A DNA stretch of 64,000 bases, from assembly GCF_040115645.1 (NCBI RefSeq), contig NW_027096009.1, positions 1-64,000 of the forward strand, written 5' to 3'. Below the pieces are notes generated by a model. It saw nothing but the letters and a program-made list of their open reading frames with translations, did not search any database and was not told the origin of the DNA. Positions 31,514 to 43,940 of the stretch are shown one piece after another; the first letter of the stretch is position 1, and each line of letters begins with the position of its first letter. Source of the DNA: Euwallacea fornicatus (Eukaryota > Arthropoda > Insecta > Coleoptera > Curculionidae). A program made the position numbers and the translations under genes.

Positions 31514-34500
31514 ATTGTATCATCTTGAGTTTCAAAGAAAAATAGTACTTAATGAGCTCAAACATACAATTTTTGTGACTTTTCACATGTTGAAGCTCGA
31601 TAACTTCGGTCAATGAGGACCAAATTTCTTAAACAAAGACTCAAATGAACCTTCTCGACGAGATCTTTAACATAATGATACACATCATGTTTGTATCATC
31701 TTGAGTTTCCACGAAAAATAGTACTTTATGAGCTCAAACATACAATTTTTGTGACTTTTCACAGGTTGAAGCTCGATAACTTCGGTCAATGAGGACCAAA
31801 TTTCTTAATCAAAGTCTCAAATGAACCATCTCGACGAGATCTTTAACATGACGTTACACATCATGATTGTATCATCTTGAGTTTCCACGAAAAATAGTAC
31901 TTTATGAGCTCAAACATACAAGTTTTGTGACTTTTCACACTTTGAAGCTCTATAACTTCGTTCAATGAGGACCAAATTTTTTAATTAAAGACTCAAATGA
32001 ACCATCTCGACAAGATCTTTAACATGACGTAACACATCATGATTGTATCATCTTGAGTTTCGACGAAAAATAGTACTTAATGAGCTCAAACATACAATTT
32101 TTGTGACTTTTCACATGTTGAAGCTCGATAACTTCGGTCAATGAGGACCAAATTTCTTAAACAAAGACTCAAATGAACCATCTCGACGAGATCTTTAACA
32201 TGACGTAACACATCATGATTGTATCATCTTGAGTTTCGACGAAAAATAGTACTTAATGAGCTCAAACATACAATTTTTGTGACTTTTCACATGTTGAAGC
32301 TCGATAACTTCGGTCAATGAGGACCAAATTTCTTAATCAAATACTCAAATGAACCATCTCGACGAGATCTTTAACATGACGTAACACATCATGATTGTAT
32401 CATCTTGAGTTCCCACGAAAAATAGTACTTTATGAGCTCAAACATACAATTTTTGTGACTTTTCACATGTTGGAGCTCGATAACTTCGGTCAATGAGGAC
32501 CAAATTTCTTAAACAAAGACTCAAATGAACCATCTTGACGAGATCTTTAACATGACGTTACACATCATGATTATATCATCTTGAGTTTCCACGAAAAATA
32601 GTACTTAATGAGCTCAAACATACAATTTTTGTGACTTTTCACATGTTGAAGCTCGATAACTTCGGTCAATGAGGACCAAATTTCTTAATCAAAGACTCAA
32701 ATGAACCTTCTCGACGAGATCTTTAACATAATGATACACATCATGTTTGTATCATCTTGAGTCTCAAAGAAAAATAGTACTTAATGAGCTCAAACATACA
32801 AGTTTTGTGACTTTTCACATTTTGAAGCTCGATAACTTCGGTCAATGAGGACCAAATTTCTTAAACAAAGACTCAAATGAACCATCTCGACGAGATCTTT
32901 AACATGACGTTACACATCATGTTTGTATCATCTTGAGTTTCAAAGAAAAATAGTACTTAAAGAGCACAAACATACAATTTTTGTGACTTTTCACATGTTG
33001 AAGCTCGATAACTTCGGTCAATGAGGACCAAATTTCTTAAACAAAGACTCAAATGAACCATCTCGACGAGATCTTTAACATGACGTAACACATCATGATT
33101 GTATCATCTTGAGTTTCCACGAAAAATAGTACTTTATGAGCTCAAACATACAATTTTTGTGACTTTTCACAGGTTGAAGCTCGATAACTTCGGTCAATGA
33201 GGACCAAATTTCTTAATCAAAGACTCAAATGAACCATCTCGACGAGATCTTTAACATGACGTAACACATCATGATTGTATCATCTTGAGTTTCCACGAAA
33301 AATAGTACTTTATGAGCTCAAACATACAATTTTTGTGACTTTTCACAGGTTGAAGCTCGATAACTTCGGTCAATGAGGACCAAATTTCTTAATCAAAGAG
33401 TCAAATGAACCATCTCGACGAGATCTTTAACATGACGTTACACATCATGATTGTATCATCTTGAGTTTCCACGAAAAATAGAACTTTATGAGCTCAAACA
33501 TACACTTTTTGTGACTTTTCACATGTTGAAGCTCGATAACTTCGGTCAATGAGGATCAAATTTCTTAATCAAAGAGCCAAATGAACCATCTCGACGAGAT
33601 CTTTAACATGACGTTACACATCATGATTGTATCATCTTGAGTTTCAAAGAAAAATAGTACTTAATGAGCTCAAACATACAAGTTTTGTGACTTTTCACAT
33701 TTTGAAGCTCGATAACTTCGGTCAATGAGGACCAAATTTCTTAAACAAAGACTCAAATGAACCATCTCGACGAGATCTTTAACATGACGTAACACATCAT
33801 GATTGTATCATCTTGAGTTTCCACGAAAAATACTACTTTATGAGCTCAAACATACAATTTTTGTGACTTTTCACATGTTGAAGCTCGATAACTTCGGTCA
33901 ATGAGGACCAAATTTCTTAAACAAAGACTCAAATGAACCTTCTCGACGAGATCTTTAACATAATGATACACATCATGATTGTATCATCTTGAGTTTCCAC
34001 GAAAAATAGTACTTTATGAGCTCAAACATAAAATTTTTGTGACTTTTCACACTTTGAAGCTCTATAACTTCGTTCAATGAGGACCAAATTTCTTAATCAA
34101 AGACTCAAATGAACCATCTCGACGAGATCTTTAACATGACGTATCACATCATGATTGTATCATCTTGAGTTTCCACGAAAAATAGTACTTAATGAGCTCA
34201 AACATACAAGTTTTGTGACTTTTCACACTTTGAAGCTCTATAACTTCGTTCAATGAGGACCAAATTTCTTAATCAAAGACTCAAATGAACCATCTCGACG
34301 AGATCTTTAACATGACGTAACACATCATGATTGTATCATCTTGAGTTTCCACGAAAAATAGTACTTAATGAGCTCAAACATACAATTTTTGTGACTTTTC
34401 ACATGTTGAAGCTCGATAACTTCGGTCAATGAGGACCAAATTTCTTAAACAAAGACTCAAATGAACCATCTCGACGAGATCTTTAACATGACGTTACACA

Positions 34501-37500
34501 TCATGATTGTATCATCTTGAGTTTCCACGAAAAATAGTACTTTATGAGCTCAAACATACAAGTTTTGTGACTTTTCACATTTTGAAGCTCGATAACTTCG
34601 GTCAATGACGACCAAATTTCTTAAACAAAGACTCAAATGAACCATCTCGACGAGATCTTTAACATGACGTTACACATCATGATTGTATCATCTTGAGTTT
34701 CCACGAAAAATAGTACTTTATGAGCTCAAACATACAATTTTTGTGACTTTTCACATGTTGGAGCTCGATAACTTCGGTCAATGAGGACCAAATTTCTTAA
34801 ACAAAGACTCAAATGAACCATCTCGACGAGATCTTTAACATGACGTTACACATCATGATTGTATCATCTTGAGTTTCCACGAAAAATAGTACTTTATGAG
34901 CTCAAACATACAAGTTTTGTGACTTTTCACACTTTGAAGCTCTATAACTTCGTTCAATGAGGACCAAATTTTTTAATTAAAGACTCAAATGAACCATCTC
35001 GACAAGATCTTTAACATGACGTAACACATCATGATTGTATCATCTTGAGTTTCGACGAAAAATAGTACTTAATGAGCTCAAACATACAATTTTTGTGACT
35101 TTTCACATGTTGAAGCTCGATAACTTCGGTCAATGAGGACCAAATTTCTTAAACAAAGACTCAAATGAACCATCTCGACGAGATCTTTAACATGACGTAA
35201 CACATCATGATTGTATCATCTTGAGTTTCCACGAAAAATACTACTTTATGAGCTCAAACATACAATTTTTGTGACTTTTCACAGGTTGAAGCTCGATAAC
35301 TTCGGTCAATGAGGACCAAATTTCTTAATCAAATACTCAAATGAACCATCTCGACGAGATCTTTAACATGACGTAACACATCATGATTGTATCATCTTGA
35401 GTTCCCACGAAAAATAGTACTTTATGAGCTCAAACATACAATTTTTGTGACTTTTCACATGTTGGAGCTCGATAACTTCGGTCAATGAGGACCAAATTTC
35501 TTAAACAAAGACTCAAATGAACCATCTTGACGAGATCTTTAACATGACGTTACACATCATGATTATATCATCTTGAGTTTCCACGAAAAATAGTACTTAA
35601 TGAGCTCAAACATACAATTTTTGTGACTTTTCACATGTTGAAGCTCGATAACTTCGGTCAATGAGGACCAAATTTCTTAATCAAAGACTCAAATGAACCT
35701 TCTCGACGAGATCTTTAACATAATGATACACATCATGTTTGTATCATCTTGAGTCTCAAAGAAAAATAGTACTTAATGAGCTCAAACATACAAGTTTTGT
35801 GACTTTTCACATTTTGAAGCTCGATAACTTCGGTCAATGAGGACCAAATTTCTTAAACAAAGACTCAAATGAACCATCTCGACGAGATCTTTAACATGAC
35901 GTTACACATCATGTTTGTATCATCTTGAGTTTCAAAGAAAAATAGTACTTAAAGAGCACAAACATACAATTTTTGTGACTTTTCACATGTTGAAGCTCGA
36001 TAACTTCGGTCAATGAGGACCAAATTTCTTAAACAAAGACTCAAATGAACCATCTCGACGAGATCTTTAACATGACGTAACACATCATGATTGTATCATC
36101 TTGAGTTTCCACGAAAAATAGTACTTTATGAGCTCAAACATACAATTTTTGTGACTTTTCACAGGTTGAAGCTCGATAACTTCGGTCAATGAGGACCAAA
36201 TTTCTTAATCAAAGACTCAAATGAACCATCTCGACGAGATCTTTAACATGACGTAACACATCATGATTGTATCATCTTGAGTTTCCACGAAAAATAGTAC
36301 TTTATGAGCTCAAACATACAATTTTTGTGACTTTTCACAGGTTGAAGCTCGATAACTTCGGTCAATGAGGACCAAATTTCTTAATCAAAGAGTCAAATGA
36401 ACCATCTCGACGAGATCTTTAACATGACGTTACACATCATGATTGTATCATCTTGAGTTTCCACGAAAAATAGAACTTTATGAGCTCAAACATACACTTT
36501 TTGTGACTTTTCACATGTTGAAGCTCGATAACTTCGGTCAATGAGGATCAAATTTCTTAATCAAAGAGCCAAATGAACCATCTCGACGAGATCTTTAACA
36601 TGACGTTACACATCATGATTGTATCATCTTGAGTTTCAAAGAAAAATAGTACTTAATGAGCTCAAACATACAAGTTTTGTGACTTTTCACATTTTGAAGC
36701 TCGATAACTTCGGTCAATGAGGACCAAATTTCTTAAACAAAGACTCAAATGAACCATCTCGACGAGATCTTTAACATGACGTAACACATCATGATTGTAT
36801 CATCTTGAGTTTCCACGAAAAATACTACTTTATGAGCTCAAACATACAATTTTTGTGACTTTTCACATGTTGAAGCTCGATAACTTCGGTCAATGAGGAC
36901 CAAATTTCTTAAACAAAGACTCAAATGAACCTTCTCGACGAGATCTTTAACATAATGATACACATCATGATTGTATCATCTTGAGTTTCCACGAAAAATA
37001 GTACTTTATGAGCTCAAACATAAAATTTTTGTGACTTTTCACACTTTGAAGCTCTATAACTTCGTTCAATGAGGACCAAATTTCTTAATCAAAGACTCAA
37101 ATGAACCATCTCGACGAGATCTTTAACATGACGTATCACATCATGATTGTATCATCTTGAGTTTCCACGAAAAATAGTACTTAATGAGCTCAAACATACA
37201 AGTTTTGTGACTTTTCACACTTTGAAGCTCTATAACTTCGTTCAATGAGGACCAAATTTCTTAATCAAAGACTCAAATGAACCATCTCGACGAGATCTTT
37301 AACATGACGTAACACATCATGATTGTATCATCTTGAGTTTCCACGAAAAATAGTACTTAATGAGCTCAAACATACAATTTTTGTGACTTTTCACATGTTG
37401 AAGCTCGATAACTTCGGTCAATGAGGACCAAATTTCTTAAACAAAGACTCAAATGAACCATCTCGACGAGATCTTTAACATGACGTTACACATCATGATT

Positions 37501-38029
37501 GTATCATCTTGAGTTTCCACGAAAAATAGTACTTTATGAGCTCAAACATACAAGTTTTGTGACTTTTCACATTTTGAAGCTCGATAACTTCGGTCAATGA
37601 CGACCAAATTTCTTAAACAAAGACTCAAATGAACCATCTCGACGAGATCTTTAACATGACGTTACACATCATGATTGTATCATCTTGAGTTTCCACGAAA
37701 AATAGTACTTTATGAGCTCAAACATACAATTTTTGTGACTTTTCACATGTTGGAGCTCGATAACTTCGGTCAATGAGGACCAAATTTCTTAAACAAAGAC
37801 TCAAATGAACCATCTCGACGAGATCTTTAACATGACGTTACACATCATGATTGTATCATCTTGAGTTTCCACGAAAAATAGTACTTTATGAGCTCAAACA
37901 TACAATTTTTGTGACTTTTCACTCTTTGAAGCTCTATAACTTCGGTCAATGAGGACCAAATTTCTTAATCAAAGACTCAAATGAACCATCTCGACGAGAT
38001 CTTTAACATGACGTTACACATCATGATTG
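31514..38029. repeat. Satellite block S4 between copies D and E (37 monomers)
   Basis: 6,516 bp, exactly 37 x 176 bp plus ATTG. It equals a 20-monomer block with 17 monomers duplicated in tandem: the TTTTTTAATTAAAG monomer occurs near 31980 and again exactly 2,992 bp (17 x 176) later. The changeover from a monomer 20-like to a monomer 3-like sequence lies just before 34914. Monomer 5 of the first part (32238-32292) has been overwritten with monomer 4 variants, while the second part keeps the original. The last monomer has CACTCTTTG, as next to copies B and D. Confidence 0.95.
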
Positions 38030-38447
38030 TGTAGTATCGGGATTTAATGGGATATCAAACTCCAATACTAGAGTAGATATGGGATGGTGGTTATATCTAC
38101 TAAAGAAATCACAGTTCAAGAAATAAAGCTATAAGTGTGCGTTTATTAACGAAAAAAGGAACAAAAGAAAAGAAGAGCAAGCTGACCGAGCCCTGTCTTA
38201 TCTCAATTCGTCGGTTTTTGGGACTGCCCGGGTCAGCCTCTTCTTTTACTAACTAAACTTACTTCTACTTGGGTTCTCACCCCGCTTGGTCACATCTGGG
38301 TATCAGATGCCCAAGGATGATCACTATAATTGCCTTATCATAATGGTTTAAGTATGGGACGCGGCATTGCGAACGGAAAGGACGAATACAGAAATCTAGG
38401 AACTGTCGATGGTCAATTGAATTATGGCCCGGTTTCGTGATCCTACA
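38030..38447 (-). repeat. 3' LTR of copy E
   Basis: 418 bp with T at 38303 against C at 43114 in its partner. The minus-strand AATAAA lies at 38142-38147. Confidence 0.95.
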
Positions 38448-38475
38448 TTCGGCCATCCTGCCGCGACAATTGCCC

Positions 38476-41400
38476 TCAATTGTCTTCGTCGGATTCTTTG
38501 TTAGCAAAACCCATACCCCATGGTTTCATGTGGTCGGCTGATGTTGATGTTCGCTGTGGCCCCTCGTGCTCGCTAACCTTCTCAACTAGGTAGCGGTCGT
38601 TTCTTAGTACTTTTACAATCTGATAAGGGCCCAAAAACTTCCCTTTTAGTTTTAATTCTGGCCCAAATTGTGTCCGCTGAATAGCCACCCAATCTCCTTC
38701 CTTGTACGCCTTGGCTGCTTTACGACTCTTATTGAACCCGCGGCGATTCTCTTGTTGGACTTTCTCTATGCGGTTCCTTGCCGTTTGTCTTAATTCCTCG
38801 CGGTCCTCTTCGACCTGGGTAAGCCACTCTTCCTCTAATAATTCCTTTAGGTTCACATCCTCTTTCAACCTCATGGCAACTCCAAACAACAATTGACACG
38901 GTGATTTGCCCGTACTGCGATTTGGCGTCGCGTTCAGGTATCTTTGCACATTGTCTACGTGTTTGTACCATGTGTCCGGCGTTGGCGCGGCCATCTTGGT
39001 TAATAGCGGAATAAGAGTGCGATTTACCCTTTCGACTTGCCCATTTCCTCGTGGAATCCTCGTCGCTATTAGGGAGTGTTCGATTTTTTCGCTTTTGCAG
39101 TAATCCTGGAAGTCATTAGACGTGAAGGCTGTTCCTCGATCAGAAATAATCCTTCTAGGATTTCCGAAAACATTGGATTGGCCTCGCAGTCGATGCAGTA
39201 CCTCCGCGGTACCTGTCGATTTAGTCGGATACAACCACACAAATTTGCTAAAAGCGTCTATGATTACTAATATGTGTTTGTATTTTTTCTGCGTGCCAGT
39301 CATTGGTCCCACGTGGTCTATGTGGTACGTGTCGAGTGGAACGTCGCCTTTGCAAACGGGGTGCAGGAATCCCTCTAGCTTACCATGCTTCCTTTCAGCC
39401 AGGATACAATCAAGGCAGCTTGCGACTACTTGTTCCACTTTTGGACGCATCCCCTTAAACCAGAAGTCTCTTTTGACTACCGCTTCAGTTTTGGTTATCC
39501 CAAAATGTCCCCGATCATGAGCCCTCCTAATTACCTGCGTCTCCATACTCTTAGGAACTACTACCAAACTTTCTCCATCCACGTTCTTATACAATAGCTT
39601 ATTTTTTAACAAAAAGCCGTCGGCTTCATTGCGCGTTGTGGCGTTGATAATTCGTTTTAAATCTTCATCTCTGTCCTGAGCACTTCTCAATCGCGCAATC
39701 AAACCGTCGTCATTTTCAGAAATGTACAAACTTATAGGTAAAGGGTTTCTACTAAGCGCGTCTACATGCGACATGTTCTTGCCTGGTCTATGAACTACTT
39801 CGTAATTATAATCTTGTAACAATAACACCCACCTCGCCACCCTCAAACACAATTTCTCTTTTTTCATAGTGGCGGCGAATGCTTGGCAATCGGTTACAAT
39901 CTTAAACGGTATATTCAATAAATAGACCCTAAATTTTTCTAAGGCTTTTACAATGGCCAACACCTCTAACTCATAACTACAGTACTTAGACTCTGCTTCG
40001 GTCGTCTTACCACTAGCATAATACACCGGGTGGAATTTGCCATCATCATAATCCCTTTGCATGAGAATCATACCGTATCCCAAGCACGACGCATCTGTGT
40101 GTAATTCCGTCTCTGCCCCTACCCGATATATTTTTAAAACAGGTCCATTTGTTAACGATGCCTTCAATTTCCCAAAAGCTTCTACTTCTCTCGCGCCAAA
40201 GTTAAATTGACAGTCCTTTCTCGTCAAATCAGTCAAAGGTCGGGCTATAAGGGAATACCCTGGAATAAATTTCCGAAAATAACCGGTGAGGCCCAAAAAA
40301 CTTTGTACACCCTTAACATTCATGGGCACCGGGAACTTTTGGACAGCCAACGTTTTAACTTCCGACGGTCTTACTGTACCCCTAGATACAACATGCCCCA
40401 GAAAATCAACAGTATCCGTCAAAAATTGGCATTTTTCCCATTTTATTCTCAGCCCGTGCTGAGCAGCGACCTTGACTACTGTTTTAAAATTCTTAAGAGC
40501 TTCTCTCATAGATTTGGCTATTATAATCAAATCGTCCATATACAAAACCAAAATTCCCACCTTTACCAGCTCCCTAAAAACAGCATTTATGTAGCTCTGA
40601 AACACCGAAGGGGAAATGCTCAACCCGAATGGCAGTTTCAGAAACTCAAACTGACCATCAGGCGTTACAAAGGCTGTATATTTTTGACTATCCTCGTCGA
40701 CCCGTACATGGAAAAATCCATTTCTTAGGTCAAGGACGGTAAAATATACCCCTTCGGCTAAGGCGTCTATTTGATCCTCAATTAACGGTAGAGGAGACAG
40801 GGGTCTTAAAATCAGCCGATTTAGTTTTCGATAGTCTACACACACACGAATGTTGCCATCCTTCTTCCTAACTATAACAATCGGACTTGCATATTCTGAA
40901 TTAGATGGTCGAATAACCCCTTCTTCCATCCACAATTTCATGAGATCAGCTACCTCCTTTCGCTCTGAAGGAGCCAACCTACGCGGTCTTGATATTACTG
41001 GTTTATCGGATTTTAAAATTATTTTAGCCCGTGGACCAACGTCTTGTGTTGCTTCTGGCTTATAATTTTCGATAATTTCCCTAATTTCCTCCTTATAGCC
41101 CTCCTCTTTAATATGCGATAGCTCAATTTCTTTTGCTTCGTCAATCGTATTGATCTTAAATATGTGCGGCCGCCTAGACTCAGCGACATCAACGCTGTCA
41201 TCATCGTCTAACTTAAAAAAGGTTACTTTTCCCCGTCGGACGCGGAGTTCAACGCGATCTAAAAAGTCTGTCCCCAGAATAATCGATTGCTTAAGGATGG
41301 TGCTTGGTACGACATGGAATTCCACGGCGAAGTCATCATGTTCCACCGTCATGCTAGTGGTAAAGGAACCTATCGTTTCATTAACCTCAGAGCCTAAACC

Positions 41401-42732
41401 TTCAAAACATACACGCCTACTTACTAACAAAGGTGACCCCAATCTTTCATACTCACTTTCGCTCATTAGAGTTAAATCACTACCAGTGTCCACTAAAGCT
41501 AGAACCTTACTGTCCCTAATTGTCACTGCCTTTTGGTACTTCTCCTTTCTCGGCCGCGACACTACATATACATCTCTAGCTTTTCCCGTACACTCCGCGG
41601 CGATATGCCCGAACGCACCGCACTTAAAACATTTTTTCCCCTTTTCTTTCACGGGACACCATGCACTCACATGATCCTCTGCACCGCAGTTGAAACAGCG
41701 CTTCTTTACGGTGTTTCCTGGAGCTTTGGACTTCATGTTGTTTTGGCTATCCACACGTCCTGTCCTATCAAATTTTTTCGCGGGCCGTTGCGTTTTACAC
41801 TTCGCCATCTCCTGCTTCATTTTTTCGTACTGGCCGAATCTTTCTTTTAACTGTTTGATGTCCTTTGCGCCGTACAGTACAGCTTTGCTTACCGGATCAT
41901 CTTGAATGCCTTCAATTATGTACTGAATGACTGCACGCGTCTCAATATTTGCTGGCGCGGCAATCTGTAGCATTCTATATGCATATTGTTGGAGCGTTTC
42001 TTCGGGTTTCTTTTTCCTCGTGCTCAGATCTCGATGCACTTGCAAACTGTCCACAGCTTCCTCAAACTCATCTTTCAGCGCTTTTCTCAACTTCAACCAA
42101 GTTTTTGCACATCTTTCATAGGTGATAAACAACTTAGCTGATCCCTCCAGCAATCGCTTGGCATACGCAATTTTCTGGACTTCGTTCCACCCACACAGCG
42201 AAGCCATCTCCTCGAAATCGTCCAACCAACGTTGGACATTCGAATGGCCATCACCGGTGAACTTCTCCAGAGATCCTTCAACGTCTTTGAAGGTTAATAA
42301 TACCCTTTGTGACACTTTCTGTCCTCGTGTCATTGGGGTGTGATGGGCACGTTCGTCGTACATGTCATCACTATCGTCTTCGTCGTCATTACTACCTCGG
42401 CTACCACTCATAGGATACCGGGTACATACCTCCTCGTGACTACTCCTTGCCCTTCTGAGTCCCCTGGCATTGGCAGCTTCACTATCTTCATCTTCTTCCT
42501 CTTCATTGTCCTCAAAGTCTTCATCCTCCTCCTCGTTGCCGGCAGCGTGATCTCGCTCAAGTAGGAGTGCCGCTCTTAGTCTCGCCAACAATTCAGATTT
42601 GCGACCTGTCACGCTGAGATTTCGCTGCCTTAGCTCCTCTTTGAGCTTTGAAACTTTCATTCTCGAAAGTTGAGCGTCCTCTAGCTCCACTGCGGCGACA
42701 CCTTTTGCAACCTGGTCGATTATTCCCTCCAT
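38476..42732 (-). CDS. Gag-Pol polyprotein, single frame, copy E (1,418 aa)
   Basis: Intact frame with the same start context, stop and domain order as the other copies; YMDD lies at 40531-40542 and DTGS at 41479-41490. No lesion was seen. This copy borders the element-free satellite domain, and by its LTR and flank alleles it belongs to the B/D/E subgroup. Confidence 0.96.
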   Translation of the reverse strand: MEGIIDQVAKGVAAVELEDAQLSRMKVSKLKEELRQRNLSVTGRKSELLARLRAALLLERDHAAGNEEEDEDFEDNEEEEDEDSEAANARGLRRARSSHEEVCTRYPMSGSRGSNDDEDDSDDMYDERAHHTPMTRGQKVSQRVLLTFKDVEGSLEKFTGDGHSNVQRWLDDFEEMASLCGWNEVQKIAYAKRLLEGSAKLFITYERCAKTWLKLRKALKDEFEEAVDSLQVHRDLSTRKKKPEETLQQYAYRMLQIAAPANIETRAVIQYIIEGIQDDPVSKAVLYGAKDIKQLKERFGQYEKMKQEMAKCKTQRPAKKFDRTGRVDSQNNMKSKAPGNTVKKRCFNCGAEDHVSAWCPVKEKGKKCFKCGAFGHIAAECTGKARDVYVVSRPRKEKYQKAVTIRDSKVLALVDTGSDLTLMSESEYERLGSPLLVSRRVCFEGLGSEVNETIGSFTTSMTVEHDDFAVEFHVVPSTILKQSIILGTDFLDRVELRVRRGKVTFFKLDDDDSVDVAESRRPHIFKINTIDEAKEIELSHIKEEGYKEEIREIIENYKPEATQDVGPRAKIILKSDKPVISRPRRLAPSERKEVADLMKLWMEEGVIRPSNSEYASPIVIVRKKDGNIRVCVDYRKLNRLILRPLSPLPLIEDQIDALAEGVYFTVLDLRNGFFHVRVDEDSQKYTAFVTPDGQFEFLKLPFGLSISPSVFQSYINAVFRELVKVGILVLYMDDLIIIAKSMREALKNFKTVVKVAAQHGLRIKWEKCQFLTDTVDFLGHVVSRGTVRPSEVKTLAVQKFPVPMNVKGVQSFLGLTGYFRKFIPGYSLIARPLTDLTRKDCQFNFGAREVEAFGKLKASLTNGPVLKIYRVGAETELHTDASCLGYGMILMQRDYDDGKFHPVYYASGKTTEAESKYCSYELEVLAIVKALEKFRVYLLNIPFKIVTDCQAFAATMKKEKLCLRVARWVLLLQDYNYEVVHRPGKNMSHVDALSRNPLPISLYISENDDGLIARLRSAQDRDEDLKRIINATTRNEADGFLLKNKLLYKNVDGESLVVVPKSMETQVIRRAHDRGHFGITKTEAVVKRDFWFKGMRPKVEQVVASCLDCILAERKHGKLEGFLHPVCKGDVPLDTYHIDHVGPMTGTQKKYKHILVIIDAFSKFVWLYPTKSTGTAEVLHRLRGQSNVFGNPRRIISDRGTAFTSNDFQDYCKSEKIEHSLIATRIPRGNGQVERVNRTLIPLLTKMAAPTPDTWYKHVDNVQRYLNATPNRSTGKSPCQLLFGVAMRLKEDVNLKELLEEEWLTQVEEDREELRQTARNRIEKVQQENRRGFNKSRKAAKAYKEGDWVAIQRTQFGPELKLKGKFLGPYQIVKVLRNDRYLVEKVSEHEGPQRTSTSADHMKPWGMGFANKESDEDN

Positions 42733-42820
42733 GGCTCACTAACTTTGGCACTTTCTTGCAACTTTTACACGCACTACCGACGCGACTTCACACCCACTTA
42801 TAACCTTCCTGATTACTGTG

Positions 42821-42838
42821 ATCCCGGTTGAGCCCCCA
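42821..42838 (-). promoter_or_regulatory. Primer-binding site, copy E
   Basis: Same tRNA-Pro-like 18-mer, two bases inside the 5' LTR. Confidence 0.78.
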
Positions 42839-42840
42839 AA

Positions 42841-43258
42841 TGTAGTATCGGGATTTAATGGGATATCAAACTCCAATACTAGAGTAGATATGGGATGGTG
42901 GTTATATCTACTAAAGAAATCACAGTTCAAGAAATAAAGCTATAAGTGTGCGTTTATTAACGAAAAAAGGAACAAAAGAAAAGAAGAGCAAGCTGACCGA
43001 GCCCTGTCTTATCTCAATTCGTCGGTTTTTGGGACTGCCCGGGTCAGCCTCTTCTTTTACTAACTAAACTTACTTCTACTTGGGTTCTCACCCCGCTTGG
43101 TCACATCTGGGTACCAGATGCCCAAGGATGATCACTATAATTGCCTTATCATAATGGTTTAAGTATGGGACGCGGCATTGCGAACGGAAAGGACGAATAC
43201 AGAAATCTAGGAACTGTCGATGGTCAATTGAATTATGGCCCGGTTTCGTGATCCTACA
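42841..43258 (-). repeat. 5' LTR of copy E
   Basis: 418 bp, same motifs as the other LTRs, with C at 43114. Confidence 0.95.
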
Positions 43259-43940
43259 ATTGTATCATCTTGAGTTTCAAAGAAAAATAGTACTTAATGA
43301 GCTCAAACATACAATTTTTGTGACTTTTCACATGTTGAAGCTCGATAACTTCGGTCAATGAGGACCAAATTTCTTAAACAAAGACTCAAATGAACCTTCT
43401 CGACGAGATCTTTAACATAATGATACACATCATGTTTGTATCATCTTGAGTCTCAAAGAAAAATAGTACTTAATGAGCTCAAACATACAAGTTTTGTGAC
43501 TTTTCACACTTTGAAGCTCTATAACTTCGTTCAATGAGGACCATATTTCTTAATCAAAGACTCAAATGAACCATCTCGACGAGATCTTTAACATGACGTA
43601 ACACATCATGATTGTATCATCTTGAGTCTCAAAGAAAAATAGTACTTTATGAGCTCAAACATACAATTTTTGTGACTTTTCACATGTTGAAGCTCGATAA
43701 CTTCGGTCAATGAGGTCCAAATTTCTTAAACAAAGACTCAAATGAACCATCTCGACGAGACCTTTAACATGACGTTACACATCATGATTGTATCATCTTG
43801 AGTTTCCACGAAAAATACTACTTTATGAGCTCAAACATACAATTTTTGTGACTTTTCACATGTTGAAGCTCGATAACTTCGGTCAATGAGGACCAAATTT
43901 CTTAATCAAAGACTCAAATGAACCATCTCGACGAGATCTT

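Larger units (their letters stand above)
38030..43258 (-). mobile_element. Ty3/gypsy-type LTR retrotransposon, copy E (complete)
   Basis: A 5,229-bp copy at +34,836 from copy A, with an ATTG duplication at 38026-38029 and 43259-43262. It has the B/D-type T at 38303 in the 3' LTR. It is the last insertion in the window; its right flank follows the shared satellite for about 193 bp and then switches to a different variant set. Confidence 0.97.

Noticed and set aside
3190..43262. Five independent site-specific insertions into the same monomer base
   Set aside because: Flanking single-base variants are shared on both sides and spacers are whole-monomer blocks, which points to duplication of one insertion. 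True target specificity cannot be tested from one event.
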